Below are positions 22,905-34,511 of a DNA stretch of 64,000 nt, one piece after another. The notes under the pieces are model-generated. The model had not been told where the DNA came from. It saw only the letters and a program-made list of their open reading frames with translations, and did no database searches. Made by a program: the position numbers and the translations under genes. Position 1 is the first letter of the stretch. Each line of letters starts with the position of its first letter. Source of the DNA: Trichopria drosophilae (Eukaryota; Arthropoda; Insecta; Hymenoptera; Diapriidae); NCBI GenBank assembly GCA_030407085.1, contig CM059584.1, forward strand, positions 122,054,501-122,118,500, given 5' to 3'.

Positions 22905-23960
22905 ATATTTATTTATTTATTTATTTATTAGAGGTTATACGGGCAAAAATACCCTTACAATATAAAACTTCGAATGTCGCATGGCAGTACATACAATAAT
23001 ACTACAAAAACAATGATATACAAAATATAGCATAAACAATATAAAATTTACATAATAAAATAGAATTAGTACAGAGCATAACAATGTTGTTTGGAAAGCG
23101 TCACAAAATTATTGGACTCGTATGATTCCGCAATTGAAGATGGAAGACAATTCCATAACTTGATTAACCGGTTAATAGCAGAATAAAATGAATAATTTAA
23201 TCTGCAATTTCTCTCCTCCAAAACACGGTGCGTTCTATGAAAATAATATTGAGGGCGATAATTAAACAAACGAAGCAATTCAGGAGATAAAATTTTGTTA
23301 CTCAAAAGATTCCTAGTAAAAAGAATATCATTAAATCTATGAACGGATTCGATAGTCGGAATATTAAATTTAATTGAAATTGGACTATAATTATGGTTAT
23401 CATAGCTCATAAAATTTCCCGATTTAGAGGAGAGAAAACGCAAAAACTTTCTTTGAACTGCTTCCAAACGGGAAGAAGCTATAACAGTGTATGGAGACCA
23501 GATGCATAAAGCAAGTGGGGTAACACCAAACTTTTAAATATGTACAATATTGCTTCGCAGTCTTTGAACAGTTTAGTCGATCTTATTAGGAAACCTAATT
23601 GTTTATACGCTTTATTCGAGATAAAGTCTACATGTTTCGAAAACGAAAGTGAGCTATCGAAAATCACACCGAGGTCTTTAATGAAATCAACCGAATCCAG
23701 AAAAGTGTTACGTAATAAATAATGATAATTAAGAATATTCATTGATCTGCTGAAGTGCATCACTTTCGTTTTCGCAACATTTAAGGATAAACAGTTGGCA
23801 ATACACCACGCTTCAATACTATTCAGGTCCTTTTGCAAATTGGACGCACACAAAGGAGATTTTATTACATGGTAGAGTTTAAGGTCGTCAGCGTATAGTA
23901 AGGCTTTAACAAAAGAAATAACGTTTGTGATATCATTTATAAAAATTAGAAATAACAATA
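22905..23960 (-). mobile_element. 5'-truncated LINE (CR1/Jockey-group RT), tetranucleotide tail
   Basis: On the minus strand, the frame at 23479-24162 carries an RT palm motif (LLYADDLKLY, the YADD catalytic box) preceded by FLIFINDI. It continues as NLQKDLNSIEAW and KDLGVIFD. A second frame (23066-23467, from EAVQRKFLRFLSSKSGN) continues the C-terminal part after a frame break near 23470. The 3' end runs into (AAAT)n at about 22898-22925. Inactive: 5'-truncated and frameshifted. Confidence 0.75.
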
Positions 23961-23992
23961 ATATATATATATAAATCAAATTTAAACTTTTT

Positions 23993-24256
23993 TTAGCCAG
24001 TAAAATTAATAAGTGAGAAGTAAGTTTCAGGAAGTAAAGATTTTTCAAATCTGACATTGACCTTGTTTGTATTACATTTAATAAAGTAATTTTCAACGTG
24101 ACGTCTTTTATGATAATTATGTTCTGTGGCCAAAATTTTAATGTTAATATAATCAAAATCATGTCCAGTATTGATTTTATGTAAAGTTAATCCTGTATAA
24201 TTTTCTTCGTTTCCTGTGATATTTTTGGTAAAAATATTTTGGGTGATGAAAAACAA
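23993..24256 (-). pseudogene. Penelope-like element, 3' GIY-YIG-region fragment (copy A)
   Basis: Minus-strand frame with YTGLTLHKINTGHDFDY, then KILATEHNYHKRRHVENYFI. This resembles the part after the GIY-YIG core in Penelope-like endonuclease domains. Probably the 3' continuation of the minus-strand RT fragment at 24830-26010, separated from it by the plus-strand copy at 24239-24800. Confidence 0.6.
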
Positions 24257-24800
24257 TATACGGGTTTAACTCTTCACCGTATTAAAACTGGACATAAGTT
24301 TGATTACAAAAATCCAAAAATTTTAGCCATCGAAAATAATAGTAATAAAAGAAAAGAAATTGAGAACTTTTTTATTAAAAAATTTGAAAATAAAACTGTT
24401 AATATACGCTTTGAAAAGTCTAATTTACCTGAAATTTATAATTCATTGTTTACCAATTAATTTGTTTATGCTATATATAGTGCATACATTTTAATATAGG
24501 TGAATTAATTTCCCGTTTTAATTATTGTTTTTCAAAAGACCTATAAAGAATGTTTGAGTTTGTTTTTTTCTGTATATGAATTCATTTTTTTGCAAAACTC
24601 TGCAAAACTTGGATGGGTGGAGTTTGAGAAACTCTAACATCTTGAGACATTCTTAAAATGAATTCCCCATTTTTCTATATAATTTTTTATTTTTTAATTT
24701 AAAAACATTTTATTTCTGAAGATGGCATCCACTACAGGGCCGAAACGTCAAATTATTTATTATTAAAATATATTTTTTTCACTTAATTGTATAGTGACCG
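24239..24800 (+). mobile_element. Penelope-like element 3' end (copy B), inverted relative to copy A
   Basis: Plus-strand frame to 24460 reads YTGLTLHRIKTGHKFDY and KRKEIENFFIKKFENK, homologous to copy A on the other strand. The stop is followed by about 250 bp of 3' region and the hammerhead-like motif at 24716-24745. The RT and the GIY-YIG core are absent. Confidence 0.6.
24716..24745 (+). ncRNA. hammerhead-like motif in Penelope 3' LTR region
   Basis: CTGAAGA, a GGC...GCC stem, then GAAA, followed by CGTC. Core order is kept, but helix III and the cleavage site are not evident. It lies where Penelope-like LTR hammerheads are expected, downstream of the endonuclease frame. Confidence 0.4.
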
Positions 24801-24829
24801 TTTCTCACCGAGAATTCACAAATATTATT

Positions 24830-26010
24830 TATTTACAAAACGGTCGAGAAGTAAATATAAATTTAAAATTCCCTTAATGTATGGTATACTCACAGTTTTA
24901 ATGAAATCTTGTTCTAAATTAGGAGAGAAATCAATGTTGTTATAAAATTTGGAAACTCGTTTTTTAATACAGTGTTTGATAATATAATGGGGAAAACCGT
25001 TATCTAGTACAATTTGTTTTGCGATATCTAAGTTTTTCTTTCGAAATTTGACATCGCTGAGTTTGATAGCCCTATCTATAATGCCGTAAGCAGTTCCTTA
25101 TTTTATAGCAAAGTGGATGATTAGAAAAAAAGTTTAGGTATCGTCCTGAAAAAGTTTTTTTATGAAACCAATCGGTAATCAGTTTTCCACCATCATTAAT
25201 GACAAGCACATCTAAAAAATTTAGTTTATTATCATTTTCTAATTCTAAGGTGAAAGAAATTCTGTTGTGAATCCCTTTAATTTTAGATAGACTGTTGAAT
25301 ATTGTTAAAATATTATTAATAAAATTAATAGGAATAGAAGTAAAAATATCATCTACATATCTGAAGTAAAAAGGTAATGTAAAGGGTAATTTGTTAATGA
25401 GAATGCTCTCTATAAAATCCATTACAATATCTGCTATTATAGGAGATAATGGAGAGAACCTATAGGAACCCCATAAACTTGTTTAAAAACCTTATTTTGA
25501 AATTTGAAATAAGTAGAATTTAAAACTAAATTTAGTCCTTTGAAAAATTCCGCTTTAGGTAAATTAGTAAACGATTCAATTTCTCTCCATTTTTGTTTTA
25601 AAATATGGTTAATTAGATCTACTGAAATATTGGTAAAAAGGGAAACATCTAATGAGATCATAATAAAATCCTTAGGTAGTACAATATTTTTAATTTTGTT
25701 TTTCATATCAAAACTGTCTTTAATGTGTCTAGTTTTATTTAAATTAATAGAAGATAGGATAGAACAATAAAAGGAAGCAAGTTTATAAGTGGGTGAATTT
25801 ATTGTTGAAATGATGATTATTAATCTAGGAATTAACGAGTTATAAGTATGTAGAAATGTAGCTGTATTTTCAGAAATAAATTTAGAGTTTTTCCAGGTGG
25901 AAATGAGATTATTGACCAATTTTTCAGTAGTAGCTGTATATTCATAAGAGCATTTTATGTATGTATTGTTATCAGAGAGCATTTCATCCATTTTTTGTAG
26001 ATATTCAGAT
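24830..26010 (-). pseudogene. Penelope-like reverse transcriptase (copy A), frameshifted
   Basis: Minus-strand frames 25991-25437 and 25422-25072, plus a further in-frame run to about 24835. Motifs in order: IMISLDVSLFTNI (palm, catalytic Asp); LNSTYFKFQNKVFKQVYGVP; the GVPxGS box, where a frameshift near 25455 breaks the frame; YFRYVDDIF (YVDD catalytic box); LNFLDV; and DWFHKKTFSGRYLNFFSNHP. These are hallmarks of insect Penelope-like elements. A second frame break occurs near 25075. The upstream part is missing (stop near 26010). Dead copy. Confidence 0.85.
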
Positions 26011-26299
26011 TAGTTGCTATACTACCCTTAGCTTACGGTCGGTGCCTATAGTATACAAAAAATTATGCTCGAAGACAGAAAGGTGGGTCGTATTTGGTGC
26101 CTATCCCCTACTATTTTTCTTTTTCTTTAAAAAAAATGAGGTGAAATGACATTTTTCGAATTTTTCTCAGTGACATTTGAAAGAGCGGACCTAAAAACAT
26201 AAGATATGATATGATAGTCGAGTAATCCAAATACACATTTCTGAAAATGCTGTGAACGATCAAACTTGACGAAAAAAATCGGTTCATTCGGGCGTTAAA

Positions 26300-27170
26300 G
26301 AGTTAAACAAATAAGCTTCTTACTAATTTTTCCGTATATCCTACACGGAGAAAAATGACTCCGCTGGATTAGCTGATTCATATCAGCTAAAATTTTCGGC
26401 TGGAATTGCCGAAAATATCTGCAATTTTAGCTGTTTTGATTCCACTAATGTAGCCTCAACCCTACTCAATTCGCGCTTAGCTCTCAATTTCCGCTACATT
26501 AGCAGATTTGTTCCGCTAAATTTGCGGACTTTTTCAGTAAATTTAGCTGAAATTATCGGCTATCCCTAACGGAATTCCAAAAGCTATCCCTATAGGATAA
26601 AATTGGTAGAATCTGCGGATTTTTTGGCTGATTTAGCCGGTTATTTTTCTCCGTGTGTATTTACTGAGATATTTGTCATTATCTATAAGAACCACTCGAG
26701 TTTTCGAATAGACCGGTCGTTGCTCACAAATATGCATTCAAATTTTCGATTTTAAGGTTTCGACGGCCATTTTTGAGGCAGTCATCTTGAATTTTTGTAT
26801 GAAACATGGCCCCTCTTAAACTTTTGGATTTATGATACAATAACTTTGTTATTCAATTTCATTGATAAAAAAGCTTCAAAAATGAAAAAACGAAAATTTG
26901 ATGATTTTCGTTAAAAAATACCCTGAAACTTTGTTGCATGACTTTTTTCTGTAATTCTAAGAATGCCATTTGAAAGAGCATCAAATTTTCCGTAAGAAAT
27001 GATAGTGTCGAGTTAGTTTTTATAAAATTACGTTAAAAACATAGCCTCTGATTACCTTGCAGCAACGCGCGCTTGTCGATACGTGAATTAGTTAATGACA
27101 AATATCTCAATAAATATAGGATATACGGAAAAATTAGTAAGAAGCTTTTTCGTTTAAAATAAGTAGCGGA
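26300..27170. mobile_element. foldback element, one arm interrupted by a MITE
   Basis: Words at 26310-26345 plus 26656-26690 (AAGCTTCTTACTAATTTTTC, then GAGATATTTGTCATTA) recur inverted at about 27090-27165. The interior contains CCATTTTTGAGGCAGTCATC-type words shared with other foldbacks here. Confidence 0.55.
26344..26655. mobile_element. TA-flanked MITE, CACGGAGAAAAAT ends, nested in a foldback
   Basis: Inverted ends CACGGAGAAAAAT; TA at the left and TG (mutated TA) at the right. The interior repeats the words CAGCTAAAATTT and TTCGGCT in both orientations. Confidence 0.7.
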
Positions 27171-27504
27171 ACATTTTATAGCAATTTAAACGATTAATTT
27201 GTTTATAACAGTTAACTTACGGTTTTTTTAGAAAAACACATGACAGATATTCGTATTCAGGAGGTCAAAATCTATAAGAATCATTCCGGTTTTCGAATGG
27301 ACTTTTGGAATTATGCCTGCACATTTTTATAAAAGCAGCACATTTTCAGCATGTCGTGTTCCAATTATGTCTACCCATAATGCACTTGTTTATAAAAGAG
27401 CATTTATTTTCAACGATTGAATTGTATAATGACAAGTACTGGAGGTAAACTTATGCTTATGTCAGGACGAAATAATTGCAACACGACGAGCAGAAAATAT
27501 GATG

Positions 27505-29070
27505 CTCTTTTTATTTATTTATTTATTTATTTATTTATAAACGGACTGTAAGTCCTTGAATAAAATGTTACAATACATAAACACCCAAAATATTACAAAA
27601 AATAATACAAAAATAGACGCTGAACAGTTGCACGGGTAATAATATAAAATAATAAAAATTTTCAAGATAAAATGTACAAAAAAAATAATAGTGCCAGCAT
27701 TTACAGGACTAATACAAGTATACAAAATAAAATAAAATTTAAAATTTAAACAGACATAAATATAAACAGAAAATAAAACGCGATACAGTGAATATAAAGT
27801 AATATAAAACGCACCGAATAAATAAAAAACAAAAGATTTAATCATAATATTTGTACACGATACGCACATTACGTTTAAAAGTAGCTAATGAATTAATCGC
27901 ACGGGTAGTAACATTAAGACTATTCCAGACACGCTTAAGGCGAGCGACAGGATAATTAAATATATAATTCGATCTGCATAAAGATTCCTGAAGTGTTCTG
28001 TGATTACGGAAAGAATAAGAAAGGACACGAGAAGGGAATAATGACAATAAATTAAAAAGTTCTGGTGAGTGTAGAATTCGGAAAACAGTTAACGCATCGT
28101 GATATCGGGGAATTGAGCTGATAGTAGGAAAATTAAAATTGAGAGCTATATCGTGATAACTGTGATTAAAACGGGACATTGGGTTCCCTGATTTAAATGA
28201 CAGATAACGAAGTGCTCTCCTTTGCACTCCTTCTAAAAGATCAATATCCGAAAGCGTGTATGGTGACCAGATCGGAGCTGCGTAGACTAAATGTGGCAAA
28301 ACAAGAACTCGTATGAGGTGTGAGATCGTTAAAGGATTTTTAAAGTCTTTGGTAGATCTTTGAATAAAGCCCAGCATCTTTGATGCTTTGGATCGTGCAT
28401 TTAATAAATGGTCCTGAAATGTGAATTTATCGGACACAGTAACACCCAGATCAGTGATGTGATAAACTCTAAGTAAAGGCACATTAAGTAAACAATAATT
28501 ATATAAAAATTTGTCAGACCTTCGTGAAAAAGATATAATATTGCACTTAGAAATATTTAAGTTCAAACCGTTCCTCTTAGACCACGCCTCAACTGAGTTT
28601 AGATCCTTCTGAAGATTTGATGCATCTAAAGGTGATCGGATTAAATTAAAAATTTTGATGTCATCAGCATAAATCAGGAATATTGAAAACTTTATAATTT
28701 GACCAATGTCATTAATGAAAAGGTTGAACAAAATTGGACCCAGATGGGATCCCTGTGGTACACCCGAAGGAACAATACAAGGATCCGATCTGATGTTTTT
28801 TATTCTAACCCTTTGGATTCTACCAGACAAATAGGATTCGATCCATCTCAGAAATGGGCCCGCAAAAGCCTTCGAGAAATCTAAGTAGATCGAATCCACC
28901 TGACTATAAGACTCGATTGCTCCAGATACAAAATTGGAAAATAATAGCAAATTAGTTGTTGTCGATTTGCTTTTACAAAAGCCATGTTGGTTCTCTATAA
29001 TAATATCCCGTAACGCAATCGATAGTTTGTCTGCTATAATGGCATCTAAAATAACCTCTTTTGTAAAAAG
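27505..29070 (-). mobile_element. 5'-truncated LINE (CR1/Jockey-group RT), TTTA-type tail
   Basis: A minus-strand frame runs from about 29070 to 27838. Visible RT features in order: ENQHGFCKSKSTTTNLL (fingers); IYLDFSKAF (catalytic Asp motif A), directly followed by GPFLRWIESYLSGR, so about 25-30 residues are deleted; PSGVPQGSHLGPILFN (motif B); LIYADDIKIF (YADD box); and the thumb/connection with KASKMLGFIQRS. The 3' region ends in (TTTA)n, read on plus, at 27507-27537. There is no endonuclease domain. Related to but distinct from the copy at 22905-23960. Confidence 0.85.
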
Positions 29071-29116
29071 GTGAACAATGTGTAGACATAACGTCTATGA
29101 AGCTAGCATATCAACT

Positions 29117-29686
29117 ATTAGAATCTCAAAAAAGAACTCAGTTCAGACAGAATTCAAAACTGTGAAAAAAGTACCAGCATCCCACGTCTCCATGATGAAA
29201 CTGACAATTCTTTGCTATAATTCTAGTATCTGGATGAGCAATTTCTATATTGTTTCAATGCGAGATATTTTAGCTCTGTATATTTTTATTTTCATTGTTA
29301 ATTATCAGAACTCGTGTAAAAACGGCAATGTTCCGCAGAAATCATCTGGAAATGACTTTCAATCAATCAATAATCCGAATTATGGCGAGATGCTGTGATT
29401 TCATTTAGCATCTTAGAGCCACTAAAATACGAATTTCTTTAGAATTCATCAGAACTCTTATCAACATCTTTAAAAATGATTGAAATATGCTAGAAATGAC
29501 TCAATTACTCTCAAACCTGAGAAATATGATGAGATGCTATCATGTGAATTGCGAAGTTAGCATCTCATTTCTTTAATTAGCGATTATAGGCGCTAATTAA
29601 TAGAACTATGTTCAAACCCTATTGGGAACTGTAGAACTATGCTGGATGCTAATGAATACGGATTTTTTTTTTTGAGATTCTAACAA
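29117..29686. mobile_element. MITE-like element with TTAGAATCTCAAAAAA ends
   Basis: Inverted ends TTAGAATCTCAAAAAA. The interior repeats the words GATGCTAA and CATCTCAT in both orientations. Target duplication unclear. Confidence 0.45.
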
Positions 29687-29701
29687 TGTGGGCCATAAGT
29701 A

Positions 29702-30628
29702 CACTGACAAAAAATCTATAGTTAAATTGACTATATTACAGTTGGAAAAATATTGTTAAAACTACAATGAAAAATAGTTAAATTTACCACTTTCATATTC
29801 GATCTCCCATCTCCTTTTCAGTATCTCCTCGTAGTTAAAAAATCAACTATGTAGAATGATTTAGATAAATATGACAAATATAGTTAAAACAACTATAATC
29901 TAGTGTAGTCTTCATTTCACACTATGTCTCGTAGTAAATCTTTAGATTTACTATTATTCATAGTTAAAGTTTGTATTCACTATAAATCCATAGTAGAATG
30001 CCGCACCTCGTGTGTTTTGATGCCGCTAGATGGCGACGATGCATTCGGAGCTTTTTTTCTTCGAGTCCGTGGCTCCCGTTATTGAAGTGGATTTTCATTT
30101 GGTCATTATAAGGACCGTTCGGGCGTCAAGATATGATAATAGATAATGTATATCGTATACGCACGTTTATCTATAGACTAGTTACACGACATTGAAATTT
30201 GTTTGTATAATGGCATTGCATAATACATTTTTCTAAAGTGTGACATTCACAAACTTAGCGCAGAATTGATTTTTTGTTTTTCTCTTTGTTTCCTTGTTTA
30301 TCTTAAAAGAAGGGAGAAAAGTGGACTTTTCATATGCCATGAAAAATATAGTTCACAAATATTTTTAAAAAGTAAATATTGATTCCTTTCCATATTTTTT
30401 ATGACAATTTCTTATATAATTTCTCTCAGTAGAGGTAGTAATTTTCTGAAATGACTATTTCAAAATAGTTGAGTGTATTTGTCTATTATGATAAGTAGCA
30501 ATTTGAATCATGAAACAATAGTTAACCTTTACTATTTTAGAATAGTTATTTTAACATGCCTAGTCCTCATTTCACGCTTTGATTCATAGTAAAAAAAATA
30601 GTCATTTCAACTACTTTTTTTCTGAGTG
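29702..30628. mobile_element. TA-flanked MITE, CACTGACAAAAAAT-type ends
   Basis: Ends CACTGACAAAAAATCTATAG and, inverted, CACTCAGAAAAAAAGTAGTT, with TA at 29700-29701 and 30629-30630. The outer parts repeat ATAGTTAAA/TTTAACTAT words. The middle (29995-30130) is CpG-richer and may be captured sequence. Confidence 0.65.
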
Positions 30629-33600
30629 TAGTAAATTTGCAGACAAAATTGCTATATGACATATTATATATATGCTGTTAAAAAAAGCAAAATACAAGTA
30701 AAAATGTAATGAAAAATAACTCGCAAACGAATAAAGCGTAACTTACTGGTATTTCATCTGTTTTGACATTTATTTAAGTTTTCATACAGATTATTACATG
30801 TAATATCACGAATAAGTTCTTTAAAATTAATAGGGATAAGGAGTGACTTTGTAATATAGAAGGTATATTCAAAGGTTATATAGAACGTGTGGAGAAAGAA
30901 ACAGTTAATAAGAACTTTAATAAGTATTTTAATAAGATATACATCATAAGAAAGATATACAAGTATAAACAGCATGTATTTAAATATATCTTATACTGAA
31001 ATACAAATTCAATGATATGAGCGATAGTTAAAATAGAAATACATGAAAAAGAGTAGTGCCGTCTATGTGTATATCATTATTTTTTTTATTAATGGAACAA
31101 AAAAAGGACACATGCTTCTAATTACATGAATTAAAAAAAACACATACGAATCTTAAAGTTTCTATACAAACGAGTCAATATTCGAACCAATTATTTATGA
31201 CTTTATACAATGCTCACATAAGTCGATGATCTTATAACGTAGATAATACAACTAGATAACCTATCGAAAAGTTCATATACTTAATAAACCGGAACTGTAA
31301 GGAATATGATATTAAGTATCTGTACAACAAAAATTTACATCGTGCGTAGCAGTTTACAAACACTTAAATGCGTATATTAGTATTTCCCAGGGTAAGATAC
31401 GTAGTGAAATATTTCATACTACTGAAAACATTTTCCGAATCTGATTCAGATCTTTCCTGGGTGGTAGACTTATTTCGGAAGGTTGGGGCAAGTTTAGATG
31501 CTCTTTGAAATAAAGACTAAGCCTTACGATATTTCAACGCGATTTAAAATATTGGATAAATATATAATTACTTTAACAGTTAACGTTATACAGCAAGAAA
31601 AATTCGATAGCGTAATCGTCGCCGAAGACAAATTTGATTTGTTTCAGCTTTCCCAATAAATTCTGTTTGCTATCGTAACATGATTTTTGGATCTCGGTAA
31701 ACACCTATAACTATGGAGTTTTCTCGTATTCATTAGGGCGGGCCACAAAAATCGAATAAACGAATTTGAATTCCAATGTAGAAGAATTCTAGAGGATTTT
31801 GCGATAAAAATTCGTTACTTCAATTTTTTTGTGGACTATCCTAGATATATATATATATTTTCTGTTAAAAGATAAAAACCTAAATTATCTGTTTACAAAG
31901 AATAAGAGCTGATTTCAGCCTTTAATATACAATCTGAGTTTTTACGCAATATTTGTCGATCTGCGTGTAGTAAATTAAGGAAGTATGTACATTCATCTCT
32001 TCTAAATACATACACATTATATATAATTTAGTGATATGATATTGAAGGTAATCGTGTCAATTAATTCGTGAAAGAGAGACAAAGTCTCCTATTTTTTAAA
32101 ATCGATTTATAAAATAAAACAAATTTTGTTTCTAATTTGGTAGGATGCAAGCGATGGATGTACACATTTATAAGATTTAATTTGCTTCTTAATCTTATTT
32201 AGTATTTGGACCTTTTCTCATTGATGTTAACAAATCGATGGAATTATTTTATCGTAGCACTATTCGAATTTGAGCACCATTGATAATGGATTCGCAGTAG
32301 TTACTTCTATACTTTCGAAGTGAAAGAATTATTTAAAACAGCAACAACAAAGTCGAACTTGCCCCTGTCTTGACTATATTATCGCAGATATTAAAGTTGC
32401 AAAAGTGTTAGACAATAGCTCCAGAGGCATTTTTTTTGAAAGACTTAACAAACTTAGCATTAGATAAATTTTTGAGAATCACTACACGCTTAGTTTCTAA
32501 ATAGAAAGTTAGTTAGACGGAAATTATACTAATTAAATAATTCCAATATTTATCACACATTTAATAAGTTGCAATTCGATTAGTAAATCGTTATTTCTTA
32601 AACCTTAACTAGTGGCTTTGGCACATGCATAGCATGCTACTGTGTTTTGTAAACATTCATAAGTTTTGAATTATACAACTTTTTATAAATTTAGCAAAAA
32701 GTTGTACTAATCTATGACAGTATATTGGCACAAGGCATAGAGCAGGCGCCCTAAAATTGCTATTTACTTTCTGAATCTGAATTCATCGAAAACTGGTAAA
32801 GTATTTAGTAACAAATTCAGATTAAGAGGATAAATTTGGCGGAAGGAAAAGCTAATAATTTTGCGTCTGTCATTGTAAATTCCCTAACCTTTCCTTGAAA
32901 GTATGACTGAAGTATGCGTGGACTGTTATTAGTTACAAAATATTCTTTGTTAATTTCTTTAGATGACCATGTTAGATAATGACATATTCGTTGCACATTT
33001 TTCTGGACAATGCAAGTTTACTTTCTTAGCTGGATTTCTATTAATTACTCCATTGTTACTTTCATCAATGATCATACTTGATCTTAATCCATGTCCTGAC
33101 ATTTTACGTATCCTTTAAGACGCAGATTTTACGCAAAGGTCACTTTTTAACGTATTATGGATCTTGTCGATTTTCATGTCTATCACACTTTTATTCTATT
33201 ACTTAGAGATTATTTTTAGCATAGAGGGTAACTTAAAGTTTCAAATTTGTACGTAACGCATGAAAAGCATTTCAATTACTCAGAATCTAACGCAGGATGA
33301 GTACACTTTAAGAGCTTCGTGGAAGATGAGTAATAAAATTTGTCACAACCACTTAAGACTTATCCAAGTGCTGTAGTTCGGTTAAATCGATGGTTTAACC
33401 ATATTGATTGGTCTGGCGTGAGAATGCTTAATAATAGCTGCGCTGAATGCTCTTACGTACTATGTATATATAATTGGTTTTAGGCAGTGAATTTTGTCGA
33501 TTTGAACAAATGAAAGTATGTAATGAAGCAGATGTCTTGAAAACGTATTTTGCGATGGGATTGTCATTTCACATTTCCAATCACGGCTTGGTCATTTTTT

Positions 33601-34511
33601 ACCAATTGCTAATTCGCTTCACTGAATTCGTTAATCAGAAAGATTTACTTGTAGTGGCAGCCTTTATAAACATCTAGACACTTAGCAGAGTAATTCGTCC
33701 ATTGCTTAGTTTTCAAACTAGCATCAGAAAACCTTAGCTAATATCCAAATCAGAAAATGATACTTTTTATTTCCTAGTTAGTAGTACCCTAGTAGAAAAT
33801 AAGTCCACCAGGGCAAGTTACTAACTTGGAAATTCAAAGTTATTCTATGCTTGTCAACAAGCAGCGATTAGCAAGAATTTTGTGCAACGGTCGTTTTGGT
33901 AGTAAGAAACTTTGATACAAATATTCCTTTGAATATGGATTAGTTACATGTCAAAGTTTTTATATTTTTCAAAATACGATTATAACTTGTTTTCATCAAT
34001 TTGTGTTAGTATGTGTCACATTTATCATAAATGTCAGCGAATGTATGGTCCAAGCACCATGAAGGAGCAATCGTATCTTATGCAAGACAAAGTTACCTAT
34101 AAATAGATGAAACTTATTCTAAGTAATTTTCTATTTAGAAACTGTGACGCAACGATAAAGAAATCGCCAGTAATCGCTATATGGAAGTCACCATTATAGA
34201 AAATTCATACCAAATATTTTGATTCATTCTCGCGTTTATATAGTATATTTAAACATAAAAATTGTACGAGTACTTTATGAGTTATATGACGTTTTGCTAG
34301 AGTTGTGGGGTACTTCATGACAAAGCACATTAGAAAACGTATACAATAAAAAGACGTTAGAGCGCGAATCTCGATGCATTCGGTCTTTGCGTACTTTCCC
34401 GTTAGGAATATTAGTGGAAACGCTTAAAGGTATATACTTCAGAGTCCTTTAAATTAGCCTACCCATAGTACCAGTCTCAGATTCTTATTCTCTCGATTGT
34501 TGCATTTTCTC
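30629..34511. other. non-repetitive AT-rich DNA downstream of the membrane-protein exon
   Basis: No inverted repeats, transposon proteins or ORFs with protein likeness were seen in almost 3.9 kb, unlike all surrounding regions. Being 3' of the minus-strand gene, part may be a long 3' UTR. An AATAAA on the minus strand lies near 33770, among others. That is inference. Confidence 0.4.

Larger units (their letters stand above)
22575..26302. mobile_element. possible TTAA-flanked host element containing the LINE and Penelope nest
   Basis: TTAA occurs at 22571-22574 and 26303-26306. The ends read CCCTTTCAGTCACGAA and, inverted, CTCTTTAACGCCCGAA, which is imperfect. They resemble the ends of the clearer TTAA element at 41650-43452. 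Later LINE and Penelope insertions would fill its middle. Confidence 0.35.

Noticed and set aside
24239..24460. Independent small host gene on the plus strand
   Set aside because: Its sequence matches the Penelope-like endonuclease tail found on the other strand, so it is mobile-element derived.
27531..27869. Minus-strand 112-aa open frame at the LINE 3' end
   Set aside because: AT-rich Phe/Tyr/Ile composition in the 3' untranslated part of the LINE and its TTTA tail; not a protein gene.
29078..29398. 106-aa plus-strand open frame
   Set aside because: Lies inside the MITE-like element at 29117-29686 and shows no protein likeness.
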